NCBI RefSeq assembly: GCF_018687615.1
Contig: NZ_CP061299.1
Location: forward strand, 558,001-622,000
DNA from: Polynucleobacter sp. MWH-CaK5
GTDB taxonomy: Bacteria > Pseudomonadota > Gammaproteobacteria > Burkholderiales > Burkholderiaceae
Length of the DNA stretch: 64,000 bases
Reading direction: 5' to 3'
The notes under the pieces are model-generated. The model was not told the origin of the DNA. It ran no database searches and worked only from the letters and a program-made list of their open reading frames with translations. A program made the position numbers and the translations under genes. Each line of letters opens with the position of its first letter. Position 1 is the stretch's first letter. This document shows, one piece after another, positions 27,255-38,960 of the stretch.

Positions 27255-28127
27255 ATGTCTGTTAAATACCCAATTGTTGCTGTGACAGGTTCATCAGGTG
27301 CTGGCACAACAACGGTGATGAAAAGCTTCCAACATATTTTTAGACGTGATGGCATTAAAGCCCAGGTGCTTGAGGGTGATTCAATGCATCGCTATGATCG
27401 CATGTCTATGCGTGAGCAAATGAAAAAAGAGTTGGAGAAGGGTAACAATCACTTTAGTCATTTTGGTCCAGAAGCCAACTTACTGAAAGAGCTTGAAGGT
27501 ATTTTTCAAACTTTTGGCGAAACAGGTAAAGGTAAATACCGTAAATACATTCACGATGCTGCTGAAGGTGCAGAGTTCAAACAAGATCCGGGCACTTTTA
27601 CTCCATGGAAAGACATGGAGCCAGGCGCTGATCTATTGTTCTACGAAGGTTTGCATGGTGCTTATGTGGGTGAAGAAGCCAACGTGGCGAAACACGTTGA
27701 CCTATTAGTGGGCGTGGTGCCCATCATCAACTTGGAATGGATTCAGAAATTACACCGCGATCAAAATATGCGCGGCTATTCTCAAGATGCGGTGGTTGAC
27801 ACCATTCTTCGCAGAATGCCTGACTACATGAAACACATTTGTCCACAGTTCTCAAAAACACATGTGAACTTCCAGCGTGTGCCAACCGTTGACACATCTA
27901 ATCCATTCATTGCTAAAGACATCCCAAGTGCGGATGAGAGCATGGTAGTGATTCGTTTTGCTAATCCAAAGGGCATTGATTTCCCATACCTCATTTCAAT
28001 GTTGGATGGCTCAATGATGACTCGTCCAAATACCTTGGTGATACCAGGTGGAAAAATGGGCTTGGCCATGCAATTGATTTTTACGCCGATGATTTTGCGC
28101 TTGATGGACATGAAGCGTCGCATTTAA
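27255..28127 (+). CDS. cbbP: Phosphoribulokinase
   Basis: PRK (290 aa, the proteobacterial octameric type) makes ribulose-1,5-bisphosphate from ribulose-5-phosphate and ATP, a Calvin-cycle-specific step. The P-loop is GSSGAGTTT (12-20), and the family signature [11 protein letters not shown] follows. It starts 29 bases after cbbF with GGAGAG as ribosome site. Its presence beside cbbM shows the RuBisCO serves a Calvin cycle and not nucleotide salvage. Confidence 0.98.
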   Translation: MSVKYPIVAVTGSSGAGTTTVMKSFQHIFRRDGIKAQVLEGDSMHRYDRMSMREQMKKELEKGNNHFSHFGPEANLLKELEGIFQTFGETGKGKYRKYIHDAAEGAEFKQDPGTFTPWKDMEPGADLLFYEGLHGAYVGEEANVAKHVDLLVGVVPIINLEWIQKLHRDQNMRGYSQDAVVDTILRRMPDYMKHICPQFSKTHVNFQRVPTVDTSNPFIAKDIPSADESMVVIRFANPKGIDFPYLISMLDGSMMTRPNTLVIPGGKMGLAMQLIFTPMILRLMDMKRRI

Positions 28128-28189
28128 GTTCGTGTCAAAAAGTAAATAAAGCAATATTAACAAAGCCAATTAACACTGAAAGAAACAAC

Positions 28190-30181
28190 ATGACTGCAAC
28201 TAAAACCACTGATAGACAGCTTGCCAATGCTGTGCGTTTCTTGGCCATTGATGCTGTAGAAAAAGCCAAGTCAGGTCATCCTGGCGCACCGATGGGCATG
28301 GCTGACATCGCAGAGGTTTTATGGCGTCAATACCTTAATCACAATCCAGGCAATCCTAGTTGGTTTAACCGCGATCGTTTTGTCTTGTCGAATGGTCACG
28401 GATCAATGTTGCTTTACGCGTTGTTACATTTGACAGGTTATCCGGTAACGATTGATGACTTAAAGCAATTCAGACAATTGCACAGTAAAACAGCTGGTCA
28501 TCCAGAGGTTGGCATCACTCCGGGAGTAGAGACAACCACTGGTCCATTGGGTCAAGGCATTGCTAACGCAGTGGGTATGGCCATGGCAGAAAAATTACTG
28601 GCACAGCGCTTTAACCAACCTGGCCATGAAATCATTGATCATCGCACTTGGGTATTTTTAGGCGATGGTTGCTTGATGGAAGGCGTGAGCCACGAAGCTT
28701 GCTCATTGGCCGGTGTGTGGGGCTTGAATAAGCTCACCTGTTTTTATGATGACAATGACATTTCAATTGATGGTCATGTGGGTGGTTGGTTCAGAGATGA
28801 CACCGCAGCACGTTTCAAATCATATGGCTGGAATGTGATTGGACCGATTGATGGTCATGACAGCGCTCAAATCAAAAAAGCAATTGATCAATCGCTTCAG
28901 TCTGATCGTCCGACGATGATCATTTGTAAAACGACTATTGGTTGGGGTTCTCCAAACATGGCTGGCACACATGATGTTCATGGTGCTGCTTTGGGTGCCA
29001 AAGAAGTTGAGGCTACACGTGCGGCATTGAACTGGCCACACGCTCCTTTTGAAATTCCAGACGACATCAAAAAATCATGGAATGGCATCACTAAAGGGGT
29101 GACATTAGAAACTGCATGGGAAAAATTATTCTCAAGCTATGCCTCAGCTTATCCAGAAAAAGCCAAGGAATTAAAGCGCACTATTCGACAAGAATTACCA
29201 ACTAACTGGGAGCAAACTAAAGCCTCATTGTTGTCTTTGATGAAATCTATTGAAGCTCCGACAGCCACCAGAAAATCTTCACAACAGTCTCTGGATGTAT
29301 TGGTAGCAGGTATTCCTGAATTACTCGGCGGTTCCGCTGACTTAACAGGTTCAAATTTAACTGCTGGCAAAACCAGCAAGTCTTGGCATCAGAACCCAGA
29401 TGACGCAGCCAACTATATTTCTTATGGTGTGCGTGAATTTGGTATGAGCGCCATCATGAATGGTATTTGCTTGCACAAAGGATTGATTCCTTATGGTGGT
29501 ACTTTTGCTGTTTTCTCAGACTACTCTCGCAATGCGATTCGCATGAGTGCCTTGATGAAGCAGCGAGTGATTTACGTGTTGACACATGACTCAATAGGTT
29601 TGGGTGAGGATGGTCCAACGCATCAACCGGTTGAACATTTAAGTAGTTTGCGTGTGATTCCTGATCTTAATTTATGGAGACCATGCGATGGTTTAGAAAC
29701 TGCTATTTCTTGGATTCATTCAATTGAACGCCAAGATGGTCCATCCGCGATGTTCTTGTCTCGTCAAAACTTACCGCAATACGCCGCTGATCCACAGCGT
29801 GAAGAAGGTATTCGCAAAGGCGGTTATGTTTTGTCACCTGCCAATGGTAAGCCAGAGGCTGTTTTAATCGCCACTGGTTCTGAAGTTTCTTTGGCGATGG
29901 AAGCGCAACAAAAATTACGTGCCATGGGCAAAGAGGTGAGTGTGGTGTCCATGCCGTGCACTACTTTATTTGACCAACAGGATCAAGCTTGGAAAGACTC
30001 AGTTTTGCCACCGAAAGTTAGACGATTGGCGATTGAAGCAGGTCATGCTGATTTCTGGAGAAAGTACGTTGGCTTGGAAGGCGATGTGGTTGGTATCAAT
30101 CGTTTTGGCGAATCAGCCCCAGCACCTTCAGTTTATAGCTACTTGGGTGTGACGGCGGATCGTTTGGCATCACTCGTATAA
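28190..30181 (+). CDS. tkt: Transketolase
   Basis: Transketolase (663 aa, also called CbbT) transfers two-carbon units in the regenerative phase of the Calvin cycle and in the pentose phosphate pathway. The thiamine diphosphate motif is [18 protein letters not shown], extending to the conserved DDNDISIDG. The substrate-binding [19 protein letters not shown] is present in the Pyr domain, and a C-terminal domain follows. Third gene of the operon, 62 bases after cbbP; its ribosome site is weak. Confidence 0.97.
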   Translation: MTATKTTDRQLANAVRFLAIDAVEKAKSGHPGAPMGMADIAEVLWRQYLNHNPGNPSWFNRDRFVLSNGHGSMLLYALLHLTGYPVTIDDLKQFRQLHSKTAGHPEVGITPGVETTTGPLGQGIANAVGMAMAEKLLAQRFNQPGHEIIDHRTWVFLGDGCLMEGVSHEACSLAGVWGLNKLTCFYDDNDISIDGHVGGWFRDDTAARFKSYGWNVIGPIDGHDSAQIKKAIDQSLQSDRPTMIICKTTIGWGSPNMAGTHDVHGAALGAKEVEATRAALNWPHAPFEIPDDIKKSWNGITKGVTLETAWEKLFSSYASAYPEKAKELKRTIRQELPTNWEQTKASLLSLMKSIEAPTATRKSSQQSLDVLVAGIPELLGGSADLTGSNLTAGKTSKSWHQNPDDAANYISYGVREFGMSAIMNGICLHKGLIPYGGTFAVFSDYSRNAIRMSALMKQRVIYVLTHDSIGLGEDGPTHQPVEHLSSLRVIPDLNLWRPCDGLETAISWIHSIERQDGPSAMFLSRQNLPQYAADPQREEGIRKGGYVLSPANGKPEAVLIATGSEVSLAMEAQQKLRAMGKEVSVVSMPCTTLFDQQDQAWKDSVLPPKVRRLAIEAGHADFWRKYVGLEGDVVGINRFGESAPAPSVYSYLGVTADRLASLV

Positions 30182-30221
30182 GTCGCTTGTAAAAATTAAT
30201 TATTGAATATAAGGAATCACC

Positions 30222-30878
30222 ATGGCCTTAGTGATGTATGACTTAGACGGTACTCTGTTAGACACTGCCACAGAAATTACACAGGCAGTTAATCTGACTT
30301 TGTTGGATTTTGAGTGCCGAGGTGTGGATGAGAGTGATGTACGTCGCTGGATTGGTCATGGTACAGGTTGGTTGATGCAACAAGCCTGGGCTGCTTCAGC
30401 TGGTCAAAAAAATGAGCCATGGGAAAAGGTCATGGAGCGTTTCATTGTGCACTATCAAGAAACCGCCGGTACATCAAGTACGCCATTTCCTAAGGTAATT
30501 GAGACGCTAGAGAAAGTAAAAAGTATTGGTGTGAAACAAGCAATTGTGACCAATAAAGAAACTCGTTTTACCGATCGAGTATTGGCTGCTCATGATTTAA
30601 AGAAATACTTTGACATGATCATCTGTGGCGACACTTTGCCGGTGAAAAAGCCTCATCCTGGCGTGATTGAACATTGTTTAAATGAATTGCATACCTCAGT
30701 GGGTCACAGTTTATTTATTGGCGATTCAGAAATTGACGTTGCTACAGCAAAAGCTGCTGGCGTGATTTGTTGGGCCGTACCTTATGGTTATAACCACGGT
30801 CGCCCGATCAGCATGGCTGATCCAGATCGCTTGGTGCCAGATATTTCAGATGTGCCAAATTATTTCAGGGGAATTTGA
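30222..30878 (+). CDS. cbbZ: Phosphoglycolate phosphatase, CbbZ type
   Basis: A 218-residue HAD-family phosphatase with nucleophile motif DLDGTLLDT, a Lys in KKPHPG and [10 protein letters not shown] as metal motif. In Calvin-cycle operons this gene removes 2-phosphoglycolate, the toxic product of RuBisCO oxygenation. Form II enzymes have poor CO2/O2 specificity, so the gene fits here. AAGGAATC precedes the ATG. Its stop overlaps the pgk start (TGATG). Confidence 0.9.
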   Translation: MALVMYDLDGTLLDTATEITQAVNLTLLDFECRGVDESDVRRWIGHGTGWLMQQAWAASAGQKNEPWEKVMERFIVHYQETAGTSSTPFPKVIETLEKVKSIGVKQAIVTNKETRFTDRVLAAHDLKKYFDMIICGDTLPVKKPHPGVIEHCLNELHTSVGHSLFIGDSEIDVATAKAAGVICWAVPYGYNHGRPISMADPDRLVPDISDVPNYFRGI

Positions 30879-32062
30879 TGAATTTCTTGAGAATGTCTGA
30901 TGTGTCGTTGGCTGGAAAAAAAGTATTTATCCGGGCTGACTTAAACGTACCGCAAAATGATGCCGGCGTGATCATGGATGACACACGTATTCGTGCATCG
31001 ATTCCTGCGATTCAATATGCCCTTGATCAAGGTGCTGCTGTGATGGTGACATCTCATTTGGGTCGTCCAGTGGAGGGTGAGTTTTCTCCTGAAGATACTC
31101 TGGGCCCGATTGCCTTAAGAATTGCCGACCTCTTGGGTAGAAAAGTTCCTTTGGTTTCAAATTGGGTGGAAGGTGGCGTCAAAGTTGGACCAGGTGAAGT
31201 GGTGCTTTTAGAAAACTGCCGCATCAACAAAGGTGAAAAGAAAAATGATGACGAGTTGGCCAAGAAAATTGCCAGCTTGTGTGATGTTTATGTGAATGAT
31301 GCATTTGGTACAGCTCACCGTGCCGAAGCCACTACGCATGGCGTAGCAAAATATGCCAAGGTTGCCTGTGCAGGCCCCTTGATGGCTGCTGAATTAGATG
31401 CTTTAGGTAAAGCTTTGTTGAGCCCACAAAAACCATTGGTGGCGATTGTTGCTGGCTCAAAGGTGTCAACGAAATTGACCATCCTAAAAACATTGGCCAA
31501 CAAAGTAGATCAATTGATTGTGGGCGGTGGCATTGCCAATACTTTCTTATTGGCCAAAGGTCTACCCATTGGTAAGTCATTGGCTGAGCCTGATTTGGTG
31601 AATGAAGCCAGAGAAATCATGGCCATGATGGAAGCTCGCGGTGCTGAAGTGCCAATTCCAACAGATGTGATTGTCGCCAATGAATTCTCAGCCCAAGCAC
31701 GTGCCAATAAAGTCATGGTTGATCAGGTTCAAAACGATGACATGATTTTAGACATTGGGCCTAGAACTGCTGCCAAGTTAGCCATGATCATTTCAAATGC
31801 TGGCACCATTGTGTGGAACGGACCAATGGGTGTATTTGAAATCGAACAATTTGGAGGCGGCACCAAAATGTTAGCAGCTGCTATTGCTCACTCACCAGCA
31901 TTCACGATTGGTGGCGGTGGTGACACATTGGCAGCCATTTCTAAATATGACATCAGTAATCAAATTGACTATATCTCTACTGGTGGTGGAGCCTTCTTGG
32001 AATTTTTAGAAGGTAAAACCTTGCCAGCAGTCGAGATACTCACTCAGCGCGCTACTAAATAA
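30878..32062 (+). CDS. pgk: Phosphoglycerate kinase
   Basis: PGK (394 aa, CbbK) phosphorylates 3-phosphoglycerate, the RuBisCO product, with ATP. Family motifs: [32 protein letters not shown] and the nucleotide-binding [16 protein letters not shown]. The start is ATG 30878, overlapping the cbbZ stop by one base, with AGGGGA six bases upstream; the TTG just before it is unlikely. Probably the only PGK of the cell and so also used in glycolysis, but this cannot be checked here. Confidence 0.97.
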   Translation: MNFLRMSDVSLAGKKVFIRADLNVPQNDAGVIMDDTRIRASIPAIQYALDQGAAVMVTSHLGRPVEGEFSPEDTLGPIALRIADLLGRKVPLVSNWVEGGVKVGPGEVVLLENCRINKGEKKNDDELAKKIASLCDVYVNDAFGTAHRAEATTHGVAKYAKVACAGPLMAAELDALGKALLSPQKPLVAIVAGSKVSTKLTILKTLANKVDQLIVGGGIANTFLLAKGLPIGKSLAEPDLVNEAREIMAMMEARGAEVPIPTDVIVANEFSAQARANKVMVDQVQNDDMILDIGPRTAAKLAMIISNAGTIVWNGPMGVFEIEQFGGGTKMLAAAIAHSPAFTIGGGGDTLAAISKYDISNQIDYISTGGGAFLEFLEGKTLPAVEILTQRATK

Positions 32063-32093
32063 TAAAACCCACACTATCTATTAAGGAACCAAC

Positions 32094-33158
32094 ATGGCCC
32101 TCATTTCACTTAGACAATTACTCGATCACGCTGCAGAGAACCAATATGGTTTGGCAGCTTTCAACGTGAACAACATGGAACAAATCCATGCCATCATGCA
32201 AGCTGCTGATGAGTTAGACAGCCCAGTGATTTTGCAAGCTTCTGCAGGCGCTCGTAAATATGCAGGTGAGTCATTCTTGCGTTTGATGGTTCAAGCAGCC
32301 ACAGAGCAATATCCGCACATACCTGTATGTTTACATCAAGACCACGGTTCATCTCCTGCGGTTTGCCAAATGTCGATTCGCAGCGGATTTTCAAGTGTGA
32401 TGATGGATGGTTCTTTGCGTGAAGATGCAAAAACACCAGCGACCTATGAATACAACGTTGATGTGACCAAGAGAGTAGTAGAAATGGCACACGCCGTGGG
32501 TGTTTCTGTAGAAGGTGAGTTGGGTTGCTTGGGCTCATTAGAGACAGGCACGGCCGGCGAGGAAGATGGCGTTGGCGCTGAAGGTGTTTTGGATCATTCT
32601 CAGTTATTGACAGATCCGGATGAGGCTGCTGAATTTGTTAAAGAAACCCAAGTAGATGCTTTGGCGATCGCGATTGGTACCAGCCATGGCGCTTATAAAT
32701 TCAGTCGCCCTCCGACAGGCGATATCTTAGCAATTGATCGTATCAAAGCGATTCATAAACGCATTCCTAATACCCACTTAGTGATGCATGGTTCATCAAG
32801 TGTGCCGCAAGAATGGTTGGCGACCATTCGTCAATACGGTGGCGATATCAAAGAAACCTATGGTGTGCCTGTTGAAGAAATCGTTGAAGGTATTAAAAAT
32901 GGCGTTCGTAAAGTCAATATTGACACAGACATTCGTTTGGCGATGACGGGTGCGATGCGCAAACTCATGGCAGAAAAGCCAGAAGAGTTTGATCCACGAG
33001 CTTTCTTTAAAGTGGCAACAGCTGCAGCCCGCGGTATCTGTCACGATCGTTTCATTTCATTTGGTAGCGCTGGTCAGGCGTCAAAAATTAAGACAGTTGC
33101 ATTAGATACGATGGCAATCAAATACACCAAAGGCGATTTAGAGGCAGTTATCAAATGA
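32094..33158 (+). CDS. cbbA: Class II fructose-bisphosphate aldolase
   Basis: A 354-residue zinc-dependent aldolase condensing dihydroxyacetone phosphate with glyceraldehyde-3-phosphate or erythrose-4-phosphate, giving FBP or sedoheptulose bisphosphate in the Calvin cycle. Zinc ligands are in CLHQDHGSS and VMHGSSSVP, and the glycine-rich phosphate site is [21 protein letters not shown] precedes the ATG. It overlaps the next gene by four bases. Confidence 0.97.
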   Translation: MALISLRQLLDHAAENQYGLAAFNVNNMEQIHAIMQAADELDSPVILQASAGARKYAGESFLRLMVQAATEQYPHIPVCLHQDHGSSPAVCQMSIRSGFSSVMMDGSLREDAKTPATYEYNVDVTKRVVEMAHAVGVSVEGELGCLGSLETGTAGEEDGVGAEGVLDHSQLLTDPDEAAEFVKETQVDALAIAIGTSHGAYKFSRPPTGDILAIDRIKAIHKRIPNTHLVMHGSSSVPQEWLATIRQYGGDIKETYGVPVEEIVEGIKNGVRKVNIDTDIRLAMTGAMRKLMAEKPEEFDPRAFFKVATAAARGICHDRFISFGSAGQASKIKTVALDTMAIKYTKGDLEAVIK

Positions 33159-33913
33159 CCTTTTCTTGCATGATTAAAGACGGCAACATCGGCAAAAGTT
33201 TGGTTAACTTAAGAAACTACGATGTTGTCCTATTTGATTTGGATGGCACGATTGCTGAAACTGAAGCTATCGGCCATTTGCCTGCATTCAATTGTGCATT
33301 TTCAAGACATGATATGGAATGGGTCTGGAGTGGGGATCAATACAAAGACCTTTTAAAGGTTGCCGGTGGCTTTGAGCGTCTTAAAGCTCATCGTGCCGTT
33401 CTTGAATCTTCTGGAAAAACCAAACAGTATTACAACGACGCTTTTTTAAAACAAGTGCATCAAACAAAAAATGAGATTTATGCACGTTTAATCGACACAG
33501 GGATTGTTCAGCCGCGAGCTGGATTCTTTGAATTAATTAAAAAAATATGGAATCTCAATCGTCAGTGGGGGGTTGTCACAACCACCAGCCAATCAAACTG
33601 GGACAGTTTATGGAAAGCTTCGATTGAGAGTCGCATTGATTTACATCCAAAGATCATCGTTTGTGGGGAAAAAGTAAAGAATAAGAAACCCGATCCAGAA
33701 GCATATTTATTGGCGGCCGATCAACTCAAGATTCATCCAACAAAATGTTTGGTGATTGAGGATTCAGACAATGGTGCGCGAGCTGCACATGCAGCAGGAA
33801 TGGATTTCATCGGGGTGAAAAGTCACTTTTTTGCTGATGATGAATTTCGTCACGCCAAAATGATTGTTCCTGAATTGAGCAATATTGAATTTGAGTTGAG
33901 TAACCTGTATTAA
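33155..33913 (+). CDS. cbbY: HAD phosphatase CbbY (xylulose-1,5-bisphosphate phosphatase type)
   Basis: A 252-residue HAD hydrolase with motif [13 protein letters not shown], motif II VTTTSQ, Lys in [10 protein letters not shown] and acidic motif [10 protein letters not shown]. CbbY proteins remove xylulose-1,5-bisphosphate, a misfire product that inhibits RuBisCO. It starts within the aldolase stop (ATGA), so it is translationally coupled. An alternative ATG lies 15 bases in. With CbbZ and CbbQO this gives three separate RuBisCO housekeeping functions in one locus. Confidence 0.9.
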   Translation: MTFSCMIKDGNIGKSLVNLRNYDVVLFDLDGTIAETEAIGHLPAFNCAFSRHDMEWVWSGDQYKDLLKVAGGFERLKAHRAVLESSGKTKQYYNDAFLKQVHQTKNEIYARLIDTGIVQPRAGFFELIKKIWNLNRQWGVVTTTSQSNWDSLWKASIESRIDLHPKIIVCGEKVKNKKPDPEAYLLAADQLKIHPTKCLVIEDSDNGARAAHAAGMDFIGVKSHFFADDEFRHAKMIVPELSNIEFELSNLY

Positions 33914-34024
33914 CGCAGAGTCATAAAACTAAAACGAAATTAGTTAAAAAATAAATAACAAAGAAGTAACAAAGAAGTAACAAAAAACTAAATAAGATAT
34001 TAATAGTCATTGAATGAGGGATGT

Positions 34025-35035
34025 ATGCTGAAGATTGCAATTAACGGTTATGGTCGTATTGGTCGCATGGTGGTTCGCGCGATTTATGAAGAGAAGCGCG
34101 ATGACATCAAGGTCGTAGCGATCAATGGTTTGGGTGGTATTGATATCAATGCCCACTTGACCCAATATGACTCAGCCCACGGTCGCTTCCCAGGAACCGT
34201 GGTGGTCGATGGTGATCACATGGTGATCAATGGTGACCGCATCAAGATTTTTTCAACGCGCAATCCTTTAGAAACCAATTGGGGTGATTTAGGTGTTGAT
34301 GTTGTTTTAGAGTGCTCTGGTGCTTTTACTTCAAAAGAAAAAGCCATGGTGCATATTCAGCAGGGTGCTAAGAAGGTGATTATTTCTGCACCAGGCGGTA
34401 AAGATGTGGATGCTACGATTGTTTATGGTGTGAACCATCAAGTGCTTAAAGCAACTGATCAGGTCATTTCCAATGCCAGCTGTACGACCAACTGCTTGGC
34501 TCCGATTGTTAAGCCTTTATTAGACTCCATTGGTATTGAATCAGGTTTGATGACCACGATTCACTCATATACCAATGACCAAGTGCTAACCGATGTATAT
34601 CACAGCGATATGCGCCGTGCCCGTTCAGCAACGATGAGCATGATTCCAACAAAAACAGGTGCTGCCGCTGCTGTCGGCTTGGTATTGCCAGAGTTGCAAG
34701 GTAAGTTTGATGGTTTCGCGATGCGTGTACCAACAATCAACGTATCCGTGGTTGATTTGACATTCACGCCAAGCAAAGCCACAACAGTGGAAGAAGTGAA
34801 TCAGTTGATCAAGATGGCGAGCGAAAGCGGCCCATTGAAAGGCATCTTGGGTTACAACACTTTGCCTTTGGTATCCGTTGATTTTAATCATGATCCACGT
34901 CCAAGTATCTTTGATAGCACTCAAACCCGCGTTTCTCAAGATGGTAAGCTGGTCAAGATATTATCTTGGTATGACAACGAATGGGGATACAGCTGTCAGA
35001 TGTTGAGGGCAACCAAAGCACTGATGTCTGTTTAA
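34025..35035 (+). CDS. gap: Glyceraldehyde-3-phosphate dehydrogenase, type I
   Basis: GAPDH (336 aa, CbbG) reduces 1,3-bisphosphoglycerate to triose phosphate in the Calvin direction. Nucleotide-binding INGYGRIGR is at the N-terminus, the catalytic Cys in [12 protein letters not shown], and the C-terminal signature WYDNEWGYS is present. The start is ATG 34025 after GAGGGA; the upstream TTG at 34010 is not needed. The 110 bases before it contain short AAGAAGTAACAA repeats. The following PEP carboxylase frame overlaps its end. Confidence 0.97.
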   Translation: MLKIAINGYGRIGRMVVRAIYEEKRDDIKVVAINGLGGIDINAHLTQYDSAHGRFPGTVVVDGDHMVINGDRIKIFSTRNPLETNWGDLGVDVVLECSGAFTSKEKAMVHIQQGAKKVIISAPGGKDVDATIVYGVNHQVLKATDQVISNASCTTNCLAPIVKPLLDSIGIESGLMTTIHSYTNDQVLTDVYHSDMRRARSATMSMIPTKTGAAAAVGLVLPELQGKFDGFAMRVPTINVSVVDLTFTPSKATTVEEVNQLIKMASESGPLKGILGYNTLPLVSVDFNHDPRPSIFDSTQTRVSQDGKLVKILSWYDNEWGYSCQMLRATKALMSV

Positions 35036-37788
35036 TTAATTTGGATAGTAAAGACCAGCCACTGATTGAAGACATCCGACTTTTGGGTCGGATTTTAGGT
35101 GATACGATTCGAACCCAAGAGGGCAAAGATGCCTTTGAGAAAGTTGAATATGTTCGTCGCTTGAGCGTTGCTTATCGCCGTGATGCCAATGAGTTGGCTG
35201 GTAAAAAATTAGAAAAGTATCTTAAGAAACTTAAATCAGATGATGCGGTCTCGGTCATACGTGCATTTAGTTATTTTTCACATTTGGCTAATATTGCTGA
35301 AGACTTGCATCGTATTCGGCGCCGCAAGGCCCGTGAGCAAGAGGGTTGGATAGGTCTTAAAGGCCAGGATGGCTCACTTGAAAAAAGTCTATTCTTATTA
35401 AAGAAGCAAGGACTCAAAGCCAAAGAGATCAAGGAAGCCATTGATGGTTTCCATATTTCGCCTGTATTGACAGCCCACCCCACGGAAGTTCAGCGCGCTA
35501 GTTTATTGGATGCTGAAAGAGATATCTTGGACTTGCTGGCTCATCGTGAGTTTTTGACGCACCCAAGAGATCTGCTCAGCAATGAAAAGCTCTTGCGTGC
35601 CAAGGTTTCACAGTTGTGGCAAACGCGTTTATTGCGTTTTTCTACTTTGACTGTGCAGAATGAAATCGATAACGTCTTATCCTACTACCCGCGCACTCTC
35701 TTAACTGCTGTGCCGCGCTTGTATGAAGATATTGAAGATTTATTGAATACAGATCAAATTGCTCCAATTCTGAAAATGGGGCACTGGATTGGTGGTGATC
35801 GAGACGGCAATCCCTATGTGACCAAAGACACCATGACTTATGCGCTTAAAAGGCAGAGTCAGGTGATTTTCAAGTATTACCTCAATGAATTAGAGTTGCT
35901 GGGCAAAGAACTGTCTATGTCGACGCGTTTGGTGCATGTGAGTCCAGAGCTCCAGCAATTAGCAGATCAGTCAGGTGATACGCAAGAGCATCGCATGGAT
36001 GAGCCTTACCGCAGAGCTTTGATTGGTATTTATCGACGTTTGATGGCAAGTACCTCGCGCTTATCTCAACAGACTGTTGCCGAATTTACTTCGGCGGCGC
36101 GCTTGGGTGAGGGGCGGCCTTACAGCACAGTTGATGAGTTCATTCATGATTTGGTGACCATTAAAAATTCTTTACTCGATCATCATGGTGATTTGATTGT
36201 TCATTTGAGATTAAAGCAATTAATCCGAGTGGCAACCGTCTTTGGATTTCATTTGGCCACTTTGGATCTTCGCCAAAGCTCTGACAAGCATGAGATTGCC
36301 GTTGCTGAGTTGCTGGCAAAATCAAAAATTGAAAAAGATTACTCAAGCTTGTCAGAAGAGGATAAGCGCGCTTGTTTGATCAAGGTCTTGTCTGATCCTC
36401 GCCCCTTAAAATTGCCTAATACAGAGTATTCGAATCAGACACAAACTGAATTGGATGTTTTTGCAGCAGCCAAAACTATCATTCAAGCGTATGGTCGAGA
36501 TGCGATCAAGCAACACATCATTAGTCATACAGAATCTGTCAGCGATTTATTAGAACTCCTGGTTTTGCAGAAAGAAGCATCGTTGCTCGAAGGCTCCTTG
36601 AGTAAAGGACGTCTAGCATTAATCCCTGTGCCTTTGTTTGAAACCATTCATGACTTGCAGCAAGCTGCTTTGATCATGAAGGAGTTCTATGAGTTGCCTC
36701 ATATTGCCGCTTTGATTGAGCGCAGCGGACAGGTTCAAGAAATCATGTTGGGCTATTCGGATAGTAATAAAGATGGCGGTTACTTGACCAGTAATTGGTC
36801 TTTATACCAAGCCACTGAAGAATTAGTTCTACTTTTCAAACAATATCAAGGCATCAAACTGAGGTTGTTCCATGGTCGTGGTGGTACGGTTGGTCGTGGT
36901 GGTGGCCCCAGTTATGAAGCGGTTCTTTCCCAAGCCCCAGGATCAGTGGCAGGTCAAATTCGTTTGACAGAGCAGGGTGAGGTGATTGCCAGCAAATATT
37001 CTCATCAAGACATGGCCACACGAAATTTGGAAGCTTTATTTTCGGCAACCTTAGAGGCCACGCTGATTAAAAGCAAACATCGCATTCCTGAAACTTTTAA
37101 ATCCATTGCTCAGCAATTGTCGGCTTCGAGTAATCGCGCTTATAAGCAATTGGTTTATGAAAACAAAGGCTTTGCTGATAATTTTTTCGCCATCACACCT
37201 ATCAGTGAGATTGCGCACTTAAATTTAGGATCAAGACCTGCTTCACGCACCGGTAGTCGTCGCATTGAAGACTTGCGTGCGATTCCTTGGAGTTTTTCTT
37301 GGGGTCAAAGTCGCATCATGTTGCCGGCTTGGTATGGATTTGGTTCGGCGATTGCTGAATTTTTATCTAGCAATAAAGTTAAAAATCGTCAGCAGCTAAG
37401 AAAAATGTATGCCGAGTGGCCATTCTTTAAATCATTGTTATCCAATATGGATATGGTGATGGCTAAAGCTGATATGGGTATTGCTAAGCGTTACATGACG
37501 CTCAATCCAGATTGGCGCGTTGGCAAAAAAATTGCTGAAGAAATTGAACAAGAATGGCACCTCACTGTTCAAGCACTAGAAATCATCACTCAAGAAAAAC
37601 AACGCTTGAGTAATAACCCAAGTTTGGCAAGATCAATCAAGCATCGCTTTCCTTACATTGATCCACTGAATCACTTGCAAGTAGAACTTATCCGACGTTG
37701 GAGAAATGGTCAGCAAGATGACCGAACTCGTTTGGGTATTCATTTAAGTATCAATGGTATTTCTGCTGGATTAAGAAATACAGGTTAA
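34981..37788 (+). CDS. ppc: Phosphoenolpyruvate carboxylase
   Basis: PEPC (up to 935 aa) adds bicarbonate to PEP to give oxaloacetate and refill the TCA cycle. Catalytic His lies in [12 protein letters not shown], and the glycine loop [13 protein letters not shown], the motif [11 protein letters not shown] and the C-terminal NTG are present. Start uncertain: ATG 34981 overlaps gap by 55 bases in another frame, while TTG 35041 (six bases after the gap stop) gives the more usual N-terminus ([16 protein letters not shown] follows). Neither has a clear ribosome site, suggesting coupling to gap. Its place inside a cbb operon ties anaplerotic carboxylation to CO2 fixation. Confidence 0.95.
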   Translation: MGIQLSDVEGNQSTDVCLINLDSKDQPLIEDIRLLGRILGDTIRTQEGKDAFEKVEYVRRLSVAYRRDANELAGKKLEKYLKKLKSDDAVSVIRAFSYFSHLANIAEDLHRIRRRKAREQEGWIGLKGQDGSLEKSLFLLKKQGLKAKEIKEAIDGFHISPVLTAHPTEVQRASLLDAERDILDLLAHREFLTHPRDLLSNEKLLRAKVSQLWQTRLLRFSTLTVQNEIDNVLSYYPRTLLTAVPRLYEDIEDLLNTDQIAPILKMGHWIGGDRDGNPYVTKDTMTYALKRQSQVIFKYYLNELELLGKELSMSTRLVHVSPELQQLADQSGDTQEHRMDEPYRRALIGIYRRLMASTSRLSQQTVAEFTSAARLGEGRPYSTVDEFIHDLVTIKNSLLDHHGDLIVHLRLKQLIRVATVFGFHLATLDLRQSSDKHEIAVAELLAKSKIEKDYSSLSEEDKRACLIKVLSDPRPLKLPNTEYSNQTQTELDVFAAAKTIIQAYGRDAIKQHIISHTESVSDLLELLVLQKEASLLEGSLSKGRLALIPVPLFETIHDLQQAALIMKEFYELPHIAALIERSGQVQEIMLGYSDSNKDGGYLTSNWSLYQATEELVLLFKQYQGIKLRLFHGRGGTVGRGGGPSYEAVLSQAPGSVAGQIRLTEQGEVIASKYSHQDMATRNLEALFSATLEATLIKSKHRIPETFKSIAQQLSASSNRAYKQLVYENKGFADNFFAITPISEIAHLNLGSRPASRTGSRRIEDLRAIPWSFSWGQSRIMLPAWYGFGSAIAEFLSSNKVKNRQQLRKMYAEWPFFKSLLSNMDMVMAKADMGIAKRYMTLNPDWRVGKKIAEEIEQEWHLTVQALEIITQEKQRLSNNPSLARSIKHRFPYIDPLNHLQVELIRRWRNGQQDDRTRLGIHLSINGISAGLRNTG

Positions 37789-37826
37789 GAAACATTCGTT
37801 ATTAAAACAATCACAAGGATCCCATC

Positions 37827-38522
37827 ATGAATCAGTACCTCATTGCCCCATCTATCTTGTCAGCAGACTTTGCTCGCTTAGGCGAAGAAGTTAGCAATGT
37901 CCTGGCTGCTGGAGCTGATTGGATCCACTTTGACGTGATGGACAACCATTACGTGCCCAATCTCACGATTGGTCCTTTGGTATGTGAGGCGATTCGCTCA
38001 CATGCTGTGAAAAATGGTCAGCCAGCCTGTATTGATGTTCACTTGATGGTTGAGCCAGTCGATCGCATCGTTCCGGACTTTGCCAAAGCAGGTGCTAATT
38101 TGATCAGCTTTCACCCAGAAGCCAGCTCTCATGTTGATAGAACTTTGGGTCTTATCAAAGACAGCGGTTGTCAAGCAGGCTTGGTGTTCAATCCAGCCAC
38201 TTCTTTGCATCACCTAGACTATGTGATGGATAAGTTAGATTTAGTTCTATTGATGTCAGTCAACCCAGGCTTTGGTGGTCAATCTTTTATTCCAAGTACT
38301 TTGGATAAATTGCGTGAAGCCAGAGCCAAGCTACAAGCGTATAAAGCTAAAACAGGTCGCAAGATTCGCTTAGAAGTTGATGGCGGCGTGAAAGTCGACA
38401 ACATCCGTGAAATTGCTGCCGCTGGTGCTGATACGTTTGTTGCTGGCTCTGCCATTTTTGGCAAACCTGATTACAAAGCGATCATCGACAAGATGCGTGA
38501 GGAACTTGCAAAAGTTGCATAA
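37827..38522 (+). CDS. rpe: Ribulose-phosphate 3-epimerase
   Basis: Rpe (231 aa, CbbE) interconverts xylulose-5-phosphate and ribulose-5-phosphate, supplying PRK. TIM-barrel motifs: [32 protein letters not shown] (metal-binding His/Asp), [14 protein letters not shown] and [19 protein letters not shown] precedes the ATG. It is the last gene of the cbb operon, convergent with the HNH gene. Confidence 0.97.
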   Translation: MNQYLIAPSILSADFARLGEEVSNVLAAGADWIHFDVMDNHYVPNLTIGPLVCEAIRSHAVKNGQPACIDVHLMVEPVDRIVPDFAKAGANLISFHPEASSHVDRTLGLIKDSGCQAGLVFNPATSLHHLDYVMDKLDLVLLMSVNPGFGGQSFIPSTLDKLREARAKLQAYKAKTGRKIRLEVDGGVKVDNIREIAAAGADTFVAGSAIFGKPDYKAIIDKMREELAKVA

Positions 38523-38531
38523 GAAATCAAT

Positions 38532-38876
38532 TCATTTTTTGATTTGATGACTCTTGGAGGTGCGTTGGTAAAAATCATGAGGCTTGGATTGCACCCAAGC
38601 AATGAATTTTTGCATCTCCGCTTTTTCTTTGATGGCTTCGGCCGTATTCAATTCTCTGGCTAACTGCGTTTCTGTGAACAAAGCGTGTATTTGCCTGTGG
38701 CAAATACGATGCAAATACTCAGTTGCTTTTCCACCTTTTGATTTTGGAACAAAGTGATGCGCATCTTTTTGCGAGCTTGGGATTGGGCGATCGCAAATAG
38801 GGCAGACAAGTTCAGTGACCGAAATTTCTTTCGGAAACGTGTCAGCCAGTAGTTTTTGACGGATTTTCCCCAACAT
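38532..38876 (-). CDS. HNH endonuclease family protein, possibly SOS-controlled
   Basis: About 114 residues with an HNH-type zinc domain: CPICDRP, then DAHHFVPKSKGG and HRICHRQIHALF. The two CxxC/CxxH half-sites and the His-His pair are intact. Function is unknown; similar small HNH proteins occur as standalone genes. The frame is open further upstream, to 39017, but that would cross the LexA box and run opposite to umuD, so the internal ATG at 38876 is preferred; other starts are possible. It lies divergent from umuDC with the LexA box 60 bases upstream. Confidence 0.75.
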   Translation of the reverse strand: MLGKIRQKLLADTFPKEISVTELVCPICDRPIPSSQKDAHHFVPKSKGGKATEYLHRICHRQIHALFTETQLARELNTAEAIKEKAEMQKFIAWVQSKPHDFYQRTSKSHQIKK

Positions 38877-38935
38877 GATGGGGTCTATCTTAATGTTGGA
38901 ATAACAAATTTGCTGAATCCGATTAAATTCATATA

Positions 38936-38955
38936 TACTGTATAAATATACAGTA
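38936..38955. promoter_or_regulatory. LexA box (SOS operator)
   Basis: TACTGTATAAATATACAGTA matches the proteobacterial consensus CTG-N10-CAG with symmetric TA flanks. It sits directly upstream of umuD and also upstream of the divergent HNH gene, so LexA may control both. Confidence 0.92.
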
Positions 38956-38960
38956 CTATT

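Noticed and set aside
33930..34000. Short AAGAAGTAACAA direct repeats as a CRISPR or regulatory array
   Set aside because: Only two to three degenerate AT-rich copies with no spacers; likely slippage in the gap before gap. No CRISPR array is present in the window.
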